64,000 nucleotides of DNA from Bin87 sp034423575. Lineage in GTDB: Bacteria; Chloroflexota; Dehalococcoidia; Lucifugimonadales; UBA3495. The stretch is taken from positions 24,893 to 88,892 of the forward strand of contig DAOUIF010000022.1 of the NCBI GenBank assembly GCA_034423575.1. Direction: 5' to 3'. Shown here piece by piece: positions 49,931 to 58,195 of the stretch; positions within the stretch are counted from its first letter, which is position 1, and each line of letters starts with the position of its first letter. A program made the position numbers and the translations under genes. The notes beneath the pieces were generated by a model. It saw only the letters and a list, made by a program, of their open reading frames with translations, was not told where the DNA came from and did not search any database.

Positions 49931-52357
49931 ATGGCGCAGGTCTTTGATGGAATCACCGTCCTGGATTTCAGCAGCGGTCGACCCGGCGGCGTCGCCACCA
50001 TGGTGCTGTCCGACTTCGGAGCCGAGGTCATCAAGGTCGAGCCACCGGGCGGAGAGAAGTTCAGGGATGCGCCGGGGTCGATCCAGTGGAACCGGGGCAA
50101 GAAGAGCGTCGTCCTCGACCTGAAGACGCCGGAGGGGCAGGATCACGCCCGTGAACTGGCACGGCTTTCCGACGTGGTGGTGGAGAATTTCCGGCCGGGG
50201 GTCGCGCAGCGGTTGGGCATTGACTACGACACCCTGAGTGACGGCCATCCCGGGCTGGTTTATGCCACGCTGACCGGATTCGGGTCTCACGGACCGTATG
50301 CCAACTACAAGGGTTACGACGGCGTGGTGGCGGCCAAGAGCGGGCGCATGATGATGTTCGCCGAGCAGAACCCCAGGGAAGGTCCCAACTACGTGGTGGT
50401 GCAAGGCGTCTGCCACGCGTCGGCCACGGCGCTCATCCGTGGCATCACGTCCGCCCTCTACGTGCGGGAGAAGACCGGCCTGGGGCAGCGGGTGGAGACC
50501 AGCATGCTGAAGGCCGTGACCACCTACGACCACGTTTCGTGGGTGTACGGCCAGATGATCGAGAACCTGCCCGATACCTACCCGCCGGACCCCAGGGTTG
50601 GCATCGGGCGGCCCAACCCCACGGGCTACTTGCCAGCCCGCACCAGGGACGGCCAATGGATCCAGTTGGGCAACGTGGTTGAGCGGCTGTTCCGGTCCAT
50701 GATGCACTGGCTGGACATGGACTTCATCTACGAGGACCCACGATTCGAGCGCGCGCCCTTCCTGGATCAGGACGCCGTGGCGGCGCTGGAACGCATCATG
50801 CTGGAGAAAGTGCAGGAGAAGACCCTGCAGGAGTGGATGGACATATTCCTGGGCGAGGCCGGCAACGTGGCCGCCGAGCCCTACCTGACCTCGGAGCAGG
50901 CGCTGGACCATCCGCAGATCGCGCACAACGGCAACGTCCAGGACGTGCACGTGCCGGGAGTGGGCGACACGCGGCAGCTTGGCCCCATGGTGAAAATGAA
51001 CGGCACACCGGGCCGAACGCAGGGGCCGGCGGCGGCGCTGGGTCAGCACACGGCGGAGGTGCTGGCCCGGTTGGGAAGCAGCGTTGAGAGTCGCTCCAAC
51101 GGCGAAAAGATACCGATGCCAAAACATGCCCTGGAAGGAATAACCCTTCTGGATTTGGGCACCGTGATCAACGGGCCGCTGGGTTGCGCCCTGGTCGCCG
51201 AGCTGGGCGCGCGCGTGATCCGCATCGAGGCGCCGGGCGGCGACTGGGGCCGGCAGGGGATGCCCATGTCGGTGCACCGGACTATGGGAGGCTCGGAGTG
51301 CATCTGCCTGGACCTCAAAACCGTGGAGGGCCAGGAGATCATGGGCAAGCTGGCGGCAAAGGCCGACCTGCTGCTCCACAGCATGCGCCCAGGCGCGCCC
51401 GAGCGGACGGGCATCGGATACGAGCAGCTTACCGAGATCAACCCCAACCTGGTGTACCTCTACGCCGGCGGGTACGGCTCCACTGGGCCCTACTCGCACC
51501 GGCCGTCCATGGCTCCGATAGCCGGCGCGGTGTCCGGTGGCGGTGTGGCGCAGATGGGTCGGGACGCCTTCCCGCCGCCGGACCGGGCGATGTCCATCGA
51601 TGAGATCGCGGCCGTGTCCCGGAAGCTCAAGCGGGCCAACGACGGCACCGCCGACCACACCACCGGCATGGTCAACGCCGTGGGCCTGGTGCTGGGTCTC
51701 TACGCCCGCGAGCGGACCGGCAAGGCGCAGTACGTCGAGTCGACCATGATCGCGGCCAACGCCTACGCCAACATCGACGACTTCTGCTGGCACGAGGGCA
51801 AGCAGCCACGCCCGCTGCCGGACGGGGAAGGTTACGGACTGCACGCCCTCTACCGCCTGTACCGGGCTAGGACGGGGTGGGTGTTCCTGGCCTGTCCCTT
51901 CGAGGACGAGTGGGAAGCACTGTGCCGGACCATCAATCGCACCGACCTGCTGGACGATCCGCGTTTTGCTGATCCGGAATTGCGCGCGGAGTACGACGAT
52001 GCGCTGGCCGACGAGTTGGCCCGGGTGTTCGCCGGCGACGAGCCAATGCACTGGGAGCAACTGCTCACCGCCGCCGACGTGATGTGCGTCAGGGCCGAGG
52101 ACCGGGGGATGTATTTCTTCTTCAACGAGGACCCCCACGTGCGCGAAAACGGCCTGCTGACCCAGGTGGAAGCGCCGCGGTTTGGCGAGTTCTGGCGGTA
52201 TTCTCCGGTGGTCGAGTTCTCGGAAACACCGGGACGAGTCGGCCCGGGTCCGCTGAAGGGGCAGCAGACCCGCCCCATCCTGCGCGAGCTGGGGTACACC
52301 GACGAACAGATCGACGACCTGCAACAGCGCAAGGTTGTGTTCTGGGAGGAGGAATAG
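49931..52357 (+). CDS. Fused double CaiB/BaiF (family III) CoA-transferase
   Basis: An 808-residue chain made of two complete family III CoA-transferase units (about 1-395 and 400-808). Each starts with the typical LEGITLLDLGTVINGPLG / FDGITVLDFSSGRPGGVA region, then ADFGAEVIKVE-like, RPG..RLGI/RTGI and Y.TLTGFG/YAGGYG elements. Family III enzymes form an acyl-aspartyl intermediate. In the second half that Asp is kept (Asp575 in GTADHTTGM). At the equivalent place of the first half there is Cys161 (QGVCHASAT). The chain may thus mimic a heterodimer with one active site. GAGGGG precedes ATG 49931. It leads the operon with the Ltp2-like gene three bases downstream. Confidence 0.88.
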   Translation: MAQVFDGITVLDFSSGRPGGVATMVLSDFGAEVIKVEPPGGEKFRDAPGSIQWNRGKKSVVLDLKTPEGQDHARELARLSDVVVENFRPGVAQRLGIDYDTLSDGHPGLVYATLTGFGSHGPYANYKGYDGVVAAKSGRMMMFAEQNPREGPNYVVVQGVCHASATALIRGITSALYVREKTGLGQRVETSMLKAVTTYDHVSWVYGQMIENLPDTYPPDPRVGIGRPNPTGYLPARTRDGQWIQLGNVVERLFRSMMHWLDMDFIYEDPRFERAPFLDQDAVAALERIMLEKVQEKTLQEWMDIFLGEAGNVAAEPYLTSEQALDHPQIAHNGNVQDVHVPGVGDTRQLGPMVKMNGTPGRTQGPAAALGQHTAEVLARLGSSVESRSNGEKIPMPKHALEGITLLDLGTVINGPLGCALVAELGARVIRIEAPGGDWGRQGMPMSVHRTMGGSECICLDLKTVEGQEIMGKLAAKADLLLHSMRPGAPERTGIGYEQLTEINPNLVYLYAGGYGSTGPYSHRPSMAPIAGAVSGGGVAQMGRDAFPPPDRAMSIDEIAAVSRKLKRANDGTADHTTGMVNAVGLVLGLYARERTGKAQYVESTMIAANAYANIDDFCWHEGKQPRPLPDGEGYGLHALYRLYRARTGWVFLACPFEDEWEALCRTINRTDLLDDPRFADPELRAEYDDALADELARVFAGDEPMHWEQLLTAADVMCVRAEDRGMYFFFNEDPHVRENGLLTQVEAPRFGEFWRYSPVVEFSETPGRVGPGPLKGQQTRPILRELGYTDEQIDDLQQRKVVFWEEE

Positions 52358-52360
52358 CCG

Positions 52361-53554
52361 GTGACGTCGCCCAACATCATCCCCGCCGACACCAACGGCA
52401 TTCGCGACAAGGCTGCCATCGTCGGCATCGGCGAGACGGAGTTTTCGTGGGACTCGGGACGCAGCGAGTTGCAGCTTGCCTCCGAGGCGATCAAGGCCGC
52501 GTGTGAGGACGCTGGCATCTCGCCCCAGGACATCGACGGCCTGATCCGCTACGACATGGAGTCGAACCACGAGACCCTGCTGACGCAGTCCTTGGGCATC
52601 AAGAACCTGCGGCACTGGGAATCGGTCTCCTACGGCGGAGGCGCGGGCAACGCCACGGTGGGTCACGCTGCCGCGGCGGTAGCAGCGGGGTATGCCAACT
52701 ACGTGGTGTGTTTCCGCGCGGCCAACCTGCGGTCGGGCGTGCGCCTGGGTCGCGCCCGGGGGCCGGAAAGCATACCCGGCGGCGCGGACAGCTTCGCCGT
52801 GCCCTGGGGAAGCATGGCGCCGGCGCACCGTTTCGGCATGTTCGTGCGGCGCTACATGCACCAGTACGGCGCCACCAGCCGCCATTTCGGGTGGGTCGCC
52901 GTGACCCTGCGCGAGCACGCCTCCCGCAACCCCCGCGCACTGCGAAGGGAACCCATCACCATTGACGATCACCAGAACTCCCGCATGGTGGTGGACCCGC
53001 TGCACGTGCTGGACTTCTGCCAGGAAAACGACGGGGCGGCCGCCGTGGTTCTCACTACGCCCGAGCGCGCCCGGGAACTGCGTCACTCCGGTACCCTGAC
53101 CCTGGTGGAGGCGGCGGCCCAGGGGGCGGGTCCCCGCAACGACGGCATCGTCTACCGTCCCGACCTGGCCGTGGCCGAATCGGAGCACACCGCGCGGGAT
53201 CTGTGGGCCCGGGCCCGGATGAGCGCGGCGGACATGGACGCGATGATGTTCTACGACCACTTCACCCCGTTCTGCCTGATCAACTTGGAAACCTACGGTT
53301 TCGTGCCCCGAGGCGAGGCCAAAGATTTTGTGGACGGTGGCGCCAACATCCGATTCGACGGGATGCTGCCCGTCAACACCCATGGCGGCAACCACTCCGA
53401 GGCGTACATCCACGGCCTGACTCACGTGCAGGAGGCGGTGCGGCTCATCCGCGGCACATCCACCGCCCAGCCGCCGCACAAGGCCATCAACCGGGTGCTG
53501 TCGTGCAGCAGCGTCGCCCAGTTGAGCGGCGCCGTGATAATCCGCCGGGGATAG
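52361..53554 (+). CDS. Thiolase-fold lipid-transfer (Ltp2-like) protein
   Basis: A 397-residue thiolase homologue starting at GTG three bases after the CoA-transferase stop. The thiolase nucleophilic Cys is absent (SVSYGGGAGNATVGHAAAAV where C is expected), while C-terminal elements YDHFTPFCLINLETYGFVPR (about 302-321) and VNTHGGNHSEAYIHGLTHVQ (about 344-363) are present. This matches the Ltp2/DitF-like group, in which a partner DUF35 protein forms a retro-aldolase that cuts steroid-type side chains from CoA esters. A DUF35 gene follows directly. Substrate inferred only as an acyl-CoA. Confidence 0.85.
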   Translation: MTSPNIIPADTNGIRDKAAIVGIGETEFSWDSGRSELQLASEAIKAACEDAGISPQDIDGLIRYDMESNHETLLTQSLGIKNLRHWESVSYGGGAGNATVGHAAAAVAAGYANYVVCFRAANLRSGVRLGRARGPESIPGGADSFAVPWGSMAPAHRFGMFVRRYMHQYGATSRHFGWVAVTLREHASRNPRALRREPITIDDHQNSRMVVDPLHVLDFCQENDGAAAVVLTTPERARELRHSGTLTLVEAAAQGAGPRNDGIVYRPDLAVAESEHTARDLWARARMSAADMDAMMFYDHFTPFCLINLETYGFVPRGEAKDFVDGGANIRFDGMLPVNTHGGNHSEAYIHGLTHVQEAVRLIRGTSTAQPPHKAINRVLSCSSVAQLSGAVIIRRG

Positions 53555-53566
53555 CGAGGAACTGCG

Positions 53567-54055
53567 ATGACCCAAGCAAGCGAAGCCGTCGCCAAATCGC
53601 CGCCGATGACCAGGCCCCTGGAGGGCGTCCCTCTGCCCGACCTGGAGCGCGTTCCGGATTACGAGCAGGGCTTCTGGGAGGGGACGCGGAACGGCGAACT
53701 GCGCATCCAACGCTGCGCGGCCTGCGGGCGGTTCCGCCACCTGCCCACGCCGATGTGCCCGGAATGCTCGTCGCTGGCATACGAATGGACCCAAGTGAGC
53801 GGGCGCGGGTTCGTCTACTCCTTTGTGATCGTGCGCCACCCGGTGCACCCGGCCATCCGGGAGAAGGAGCAGACACCCTACAACATCTGCATGATCGAGC
53901 TGGAGGAGCAGGAAGGCCTCCGCATCTGCAGCAATGTCCTGCAGGTCGCGCCCGAGGACATCACCATCGACATGCCGGTGCAGGTGACCTTCATGCCGGC
54001 GGTGAATGATCCCGACGTGGTGCTGCCGGTGTTCGTGCCCGCTTCGGAGCAATAG
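53567..54055 (+). CDS. DUF35 zinc-ribbon/OB-fold protein, partner of the Ltp2-like protein
   Basis: A 162-residue protein with an N-terminal helix (ERVPDYEQGFWEGTRNGE), a four-Cys rubredoxin-like zinc ribbon (CAAC and CPEC at about 50-67) and an OB-fold (VSGRGFVYSFVIV, then VTFMPA). In known pairs the DUF35 protein completes the active complex of a thiolase-like partner and binds the CoA part. The spacing of 12 bases from the Ltp2-like gene supports a stable complex. Confidence 0.9.
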   Translation: MTQASEAVAKSPPMTRPLEGVPLPDLERVPDYEQGFWEGTRNGELRIQRCAACGRFRHLPTPMCPECSSLAYEWTQVSGRGFVYSFVIVRHPVHPAIREKEQTPYNICMIELEEQEGLRICSNVLQVAPEDITIDMPVQVTFMPAVNDPDVVLPVFVPASEQ

Positions 54056-54112
54056 GTTGCCGGCCCGGGCGGCACGGAATCACGATAACCGTTTCCAAGG
54101 AGAATCAGCGTC

Positions 54113-55249
54113 ATGGCCAACGCTTTCGGCAAGATAATCGCCAACGTGGAGCGGCTGCACCGGCTCATGGACGAAGCGGGCGTTGCGGCCGTGGTCGCCC
54201 GCTCGGGCAAGAACTTCACCTACCTGGCGGGGTTCGCCTATCCGGGCACGCTGGCGCGACACCTGGAGTTTCCCGACTCGCCCCGGGAGGTGCTGCTGGT
54301 GTGGCCGAGGACGGGCGAGCCGGTGATGGTCCTGAACTCCTACGCCGCGCCCTTGGCCCGCCGGGACTCGTGGCTGGAAAACATCGAGGTGGTGGACGAC
54401 TACGCCGAGTCGCCCTACGAGCGGGCCGCCGCCGTGCTGCGGAACCTGGGACTGGCCGAGGAGACCATCGGGTTCGAGCAGAGCTACGTCAGCGCCAACC
54501 GTTGGGAGGAGATCGGCCGGCTGCTGCCCCGGGCGCGCATCGTGGACAGCACCGAACTGATGGACCGGGTGCGCTGGATCAAGACCCCCGAGGAGGTGGC
54601 GGCCCTGGAGGCCGGCGCAAAAATGCTGGACGAGGCCTACCTGGAGGTTCTGCCCACGGTGCGGCCCGGCGACACGGAACGACTGGTGCATAGCCGCATC
54701 GTCGAGAGCTGCCTGCGACGGGGCGCCAACTGGGTCCACGGCATCCTGAACTCCAGCCGCAACACCGTGGGCTACGGCGGCGAGAGCGACCTGGCCTTCG
54801 AGACCGGCGACATCATCCGCAACGACTACGTGGCCTACCTCAACGGCTACCCCGGCCACCAGTCGCGCACCGTCTGCGTGGGTCGGCCCTCAGACGAGCA
54901 GAAGGCGACCTACCAGGTCGTGCTAGACATCTATCGCGGCACCATCGACCGGTGCGTCCCCGGCGCGCGTACGGCGGACATCTACCACTTCGCCAACGAC
55001 GCCTTCCACGAGGCCGGCTTCGAGGGCAACGTGGCCCTGGCCGGCCACGGCGTCGGCGCATGGTGGCACCAGCAGGAGCCGTACATGGTGCCGTCCAGCG
55101 AGCGGGTGCTGGAGGAGGGCATGGTGGTGGCCCTGGAGCCGCACATCGGCCCCTGCTGGCACCTGCAGGACATGGTGCTGGTCACCGACGGCGCGCCCCG
55201 CCTGCTGTCGCCGCTAATGGGGACGGACGAGATGCTGGTGGCGGGGTAG
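54113..55249 (+). CDS. M24 (creatinase / Xaa-Pro peptidase-like) hydrolase with altered metal site
   Basis: A 378-residue pita-bread-fold protein: an N-terminal creatinase-like domain (about 1-150) and a catalytic domain from RVRWIKTPEEVAALEAGAKM (about 160-179) onward. Of the five metal ligands of M24 peptidases, the first Asp (RNDYVAYLNGY), the His (AGHGVGAWW) and one Glu (VALEPH) are present. The second Asp is replaced by His (YPGHQSRT), and the last Glu by Gln (LQDMVLVT). Such loss is seen in metal-independent creatinase-type enzymes, so peptidase activity is doubtful. Fourth gene of the CoA-transferase operon, 57 bases after DUF35. Confidence 0.85.
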   Translation: MANAFGKIIANVERLHRLMDEAGVAAVVARSGKNFTYLAGFAYPGTLARHLEFPDSPREVLLVWPRTGEPVMVLNSYAAPLARRDSWLENIEVVDDYAESPYERAAAVLRNLGLAEETIGFEQSYVSANRWEEIGRLLPRARIVDSTELMDRVRWIKTPEEVAALEAGAKMLDEAYLEVLPTVRPGDTERLVHSRIVESCLRRGANWVHGILNSSRNTVGYGGESDLAFETGDIIRNDYVAYLNGYPGHQSRTVCVGRPSDEQKATYQVVLDIYRGTIDRCVPGARTADIYHFANDAFHEAGFEGNVALAGHGVGAWWHQQEPYMVPSSERVLEEGMVVALEPHIGPCWHLQDMVLVTDGAPRLLSPLMGTDEMLVAG

Positions 55250-55260
55250 ACCGGCGCTTA

Positions 55261-55920
55261 TCACCCTCGTGACGGGCGCTCTGGCGACGGGCCAGATCCC
55301 GGCGGCCGCCTCTGTTCTGGCTCGCCTTGGTCGCAGAGTCCTTCGCCCAGCACCCGGGTTCGGAGCATGCCGCGCTGGGAATCCCGCAGAGCGCTTCTGG
55401 CCTCGGCAATGGCGTCGGGGTCGTTGGTGCGGACGCCGTGCAGGTAATGCCTGGCGAAGCTGGTTGCCGATTCGGACATGGCGCCCAGGTTGCGCTGGAT
55501 GGGGCGGGCGGAAGGCGGGCCGTTGATCTGGGCCATGGCCCGCGAGCTGGACGTGAACGCCGCCATGTGCGTGGACAGGTCCCACCGCCACTGAGGGTCC
55601 TCGCCGACCCGGGGATCGGCTCCGCGCTGCTCCATGAATTCCACGACTGAGTCGAGGTGCTGCCGACGCTCGTCCGCTATCCCCCGCAGTTGGCGGATAT
55701 AAACCCTTTCCGCCCGGCTAAGACACTTGAACGCGGCCACCCTTGAGAATGCCGGCGCGCCCTCGGGTTCGAACACGAAGAGTACCACCCCGTATAGCAC
55801 GACCACCACGATGAGCGCCGCGATGACCACGCCCAGGACGATGGCGGTGCGCTTGACGTACCGCGACCAGGGGCGTGGTTGGGGCGCGTGCTCGGTTTGG
55901 TCAGCTGCTGGGTTATCCAC
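55261..55920 (-). CDS. Hypothetical single-pass membrane protein
   Basis: A 219-residue protein starting at GTG. A short polar N-terminus precedes one strong membrane segment (about residues 25-52, VLGVVIAALIVVVVLYGVVL), after which a likely extracytoplasmic helical region follows (ERVYIRQLRGIADERRQHLD, SRAMAQINGPPSARPIQRN). Convergent with the M24 gene, 11 bases apart. Family not recognised. Confidence 0.7.
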   Translation of the reverse strand: MDNPAADQTEHAPQPRPWSRYVKRTAIVLGVVIAALIVVVVLYGVVLFVFEPEGAPAFSRVAAFKCLSRAERVYIRQLRGIADERRQHLDSVVEFMEQRGADPRVGEDPQWRWDLSTHMAAFTSSSRAMAQINGPPSARPIQRNLGAMSESATSFARHYLHGVRTNDPDAIAEARSALRDSQRGMLRTRVLGEGLCDQGEPEQRRPPGSGPSPERPSRG

Positions 55921-56018
55921 GTGCTGTGCCCCAGCTCTGCCAGGTTACGAAACAGGAGGAAATCATGATGACGGCTACAACGCCGACTCGTCCAGATTGC
56001 CACCCTCACACAAGGCGG

Positions 56019-56498
56019 TCAGCGGCTATCGAATAGCAAGTGCGCAGCCAGGGCTCTAAGGTTCTCTTCGCTCGCGCCGAAGAAATCAGATATGTCGTTA
56101 TCCGCGCGGTTGATTGCGTTCACGGTTCCGGAGTAGGTGAATATTGCGTTAGGGTTATAGTCGGCGTCCTCACGTTGCTGCTGCAGATCAAGAAATGTGG
56201 CGGCGAAATCAGCAATACCATCAGGGAAGTCCGACATATTCCTGGGAGCCATTTTCGATCTTGCTCTGGTGTGGGTGAGCGCTCGATAGATCGCAGTCCA
56301 TCCGAGGGACTTGGGTTGTCCTGTTTCGCGACCGTAGAGCATATCGGCATTGTTCTGCAGGAGTGCATGGAACATGGCGTAATATGCCGTACTAACTGCT
56401 CTCCTGAAGTGCGCCTGCTGCAAATCGTCGGGTGTACGGAGGATTTGAAGGTCTTCTCCGATGGAACGGGCGACTATGAGGAGGCTTTGCCACATCAT
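56019..56498 (-). CDS. HEPN-type protein of two-gene module, copy 2
   Basis: A 159-residue helical protein. FRRAVSTAYYAMFHALLQ at 31-48 is the HEPN/UPF0332-like core. Like the protein at 22159 it then has WTAIYRALTHTRAR (about 67-80) and ATFLDLQQQREDADYNPNAI (about 99-118), so the two are clearly homologous although the modules are 34 kb apart. Starts with ATGATG, the first ATG overlapping the stop of the partner as ATGA. Likely RNA-targeting, by family association; no known antitoxin type was recognised. Confidence 0.72.
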   Translation of the reverse strand: MMWQSLLIVARSIGEDLQILRTPDDLQQAHFRRAVSTAYYAMFHALLQNNADMLYGRETGQPKSLGWTAIYRALTHTRARSKMAPRNMSDFPDGIADFAATFLDLQQQREDADYNPNAIFTYSGTVNAINRADNDISDFFGASEENLRALAAHLLFDSR

Positions 56499-56839
56499 GG
56501 ATTGACGTCCGGCAAGTGACCTTCCGCGATCAACTGTCTGATCTGCCGATGTTCGTCCGCGCGGGTATAGGTTTGTGTGATGATGGGCGTGGACACGTAG
56601 GGCAGGAAGGCATCCAGGTTGCGCCGGTTGAACCCGGACAAGATTTTAGGATCCAGTTTGACCTCCGGGCTGTCGTACACGATTGAAAGGTGGGTATAGG
56701 GTTCCCCATCGTTTGCCATACGGGTTTCGACGCTGATCTCGACCAACGTGACCTCTCCTTCGAATTGGGCTTCAAGGTCGCGTTTGGCGATATCGGCTAT
56801 GCGTTGTTTGTTCGCTTCGGTAAGCAGCAGGTCGGCCAT
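56495..56839 (-). CDS. Small conserved partner of HEPN module, copy 2
   Basis: A 114-residue protein. It opens with a helix (EANKQRIADIAKRDLEAQ), then the same core as the partner at 22656: VTLVEISVETRMANDGEPYT, HLSIVYDS, a helical stretch, then ITQTYTRADEHRQIRQL. The common skeleton is E-x-R, an acidic turn, Y-x-H or T-H, a V/I strand and a late Y-x-x-A-D. ATG 56839 has GGAGAG upstream; the frame is open to 56872. Family not recognised. Confidence 0.65.
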   Translation of the reverse strand: MADLLLTEANKQRIADIAKRDLEAQFEGEVTLVEISVETRMANDGEPYTHLSIVYDSPEVKLDPKILSGFNRRNLDAFLPYVSTPIITQTYTRADEHRQIRQLIAEGHLPDVNP

Positions 56840-56976
56840 GTTATCTCTCCGCCGGGACAGGTCGTCCGACAACGACCGAGACGGCTTTCGATGCGATCAT
56901 TGAGCCGCAGTCTCGTTCTGTGCTTCGTTGGTGGTTGCCGTCTCCAGCACTCATATTGTATCGGACAAGCCAACGC

Positions 56977-57005
56977 ACGACGGGTTCCTTGCGGGAACCC
57001 GTCGT
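56977..57005. repeat. Perfect 12-bp inverted repeat
   Basis: ACGACGGGTTCC and GGAACCCGTCGT enclose TTGCG. It lies between the start of the HEPN module and the stop of the alpha/beta hydrolase gene. There is no T-run, so a terminator role is uncertain; it could be an operator for the module downstream. Confidence 0.6.
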
Positions 57006-57077
57006 CGCGCGGTAACGTTATGGGGAAGTGGGCCCGCCGAAGATGCCGAAGCCTGGGCGGTTCGGTGAACCGGGCCC

Positions 57078-57890
57078 CTACCCCTCCACCTCCGCCAGGA
57101 AGCCCAGCACGCGCTTGACGTACTTCTCCGGTTCCTCGCTGTGGGGGCGGACCTCGGCCCAGCGGCAGTTGGGCACCAGGCGGTGGACGGCCTCGGCCAG
57201 GCCGCGGGGATGCACGTCGTTGTTGCCCGGCATGACCATCGCCGGCACGCTGACGCTTTTCAGCGCCTTTTCGGTCATGCCCAGGGTCAGGTAAGGACCG
57301 TCGAAAAGGGCGTAGATGGTGTCGCGCATCACCTGGATGAAGTCCTCGGTGTCCATGGACTCCAGCGATTTTCGGTAGTCGGCGTCGGTCTGGGCCAGCT
57401 CGGGACTGAAGGGCGAGAAGCGGTCGTCGGGGTCGAAGGCATCCACGATCTCCGCGATGCTGCGGTTCTCGGCCCAGTCCATGCTCTTGAACAGCTTGGC
57501 GGCCAGGTAGGCGTCGCAGATGACGCCGCCGGCGATGTTGGAGGGGAAGATGGCGCGCACCCGCTCGGGACGGCGCACGGCGCAGCCCAGGGAGATGGCC
57601 GCCCCGAAGGAACCGCCGCCAAGATACGCCTGCTCGATGCCCAGGGTGTCCATCAGGCCGAACACGTCGTCGCACACCATGTCCCACGTCTGCACCACCA
57701 TGGGGCTTCGGGACTGCCCGCCGAAGCGGCGGTCGTACACCACCACCCGGTGTTCCTGGGACAGTGCCTCGATCACCGGCTGGTAGCTGCTGGCCTGGCC
57801 CTGCAGTCCGCCCGGGGAAAGGATGATGGGCGGTCCGCTCCCGGTCTCTTCGTAGTAAAGCTCGGCTCCGTTCACTTTCGCATTCGCCAT
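57078..57890 (-). CDS. Alpha/beta hydrolase
   Basis: A 270-residue alpha/beta hydrolase: VNGAELYYEETGSGPPIILS at the N-terminus, nucleophile Ser94 in LGGGSFGAA, a possible acid in MPGNNDVHP and a possible catalytic His in RPHSEEPEKY near the end. It resembles the prolyl/haloperoxidase-like small hydrolases used in catabolism. ATG 57890 has GGAGG upstream; the frame is open to 58010. It is on the same strand as the HEPN module, with a strong hairpin in between. Confidence 0.82.
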   Translation of the reverse strand: MANAKVNGAELYYEETGSGPPIILSPGGLQGQASSYQPVIEALSQEHRVVVYDRRFGGQSRSPMVVQTWDMVCDDVFGLMDTLGIEQAYLGGGSFGAAISLGCAVRRPERVRAIFPSNIAGGVICDAYLAAKLFKSMDWAENRSIAEIVDAFDPDDRFSPFSPELAQTDADYRKSLESMDTEDFIQVMRDTIYALFDGPYLTLGMTEKALKSVSVPAMVMPGNNDVHPRGLAEAVHRLVPNCRWAEVRPHSEEPEKYVKRVLGFLAEVEG

Positions 57891-58033
57891 GATTCCACCT
57901 CCGGCGGGTGTAGCCGTACTCGTACGGGTTGTGTCGCTGATGCCGTTGTTGCGCGAAGTATAGACGCGGCCGGTGGCACCGGCAACGTGCCGCGGGAGTC
58001 TCCCGCTCACGCGCGTCCATTCCTGCCGGGACC

Positions 58034-58125
58034 GTCATTGCGAGCGAAGCGCGGCAATCCCGTTGTTTAAGGGGGGAGCCTTCGGGTAACGAGATCGCCA
58101 ACTTCGCTTCGCTCCTCGCGATGAC
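58034..58125. repeat. Dispersed palindromic repeat family A, copy 7
   Basis: Left GTCATTGCGAGCGAAGCGCG, right CGCTTCGCTCCTCGCGATGAC apart from one base. Its last ATG (58121) starts an open frame that runs into the next gene, so an automatic start call there would be wrong. Confidence 0.88.
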
Positions 58126-58195
58126 AGGGCAGGCCCGCGCCAGAACGCACACCGCCTTGTCCCTATGGCGGCGGTCTGATACAAGTGTCAGACGC

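Noticed and set aside
49703..54052. A 1449-codon minus-strand open frame
   Set aside because: It is the antisense of the CoA-transferase, Ltp2-like and DUF35 genes, made possible by high GC. Its translation is rich in His, Gln, Arg and Gly without domains, while the sense genes have clear motifs.
6214..58125. Repeats as a CRISPR array
   Set aside because: Copies are kilobases apart, differ internally and are palindromic over their whole length; there are no regular spacers and no cas genes.
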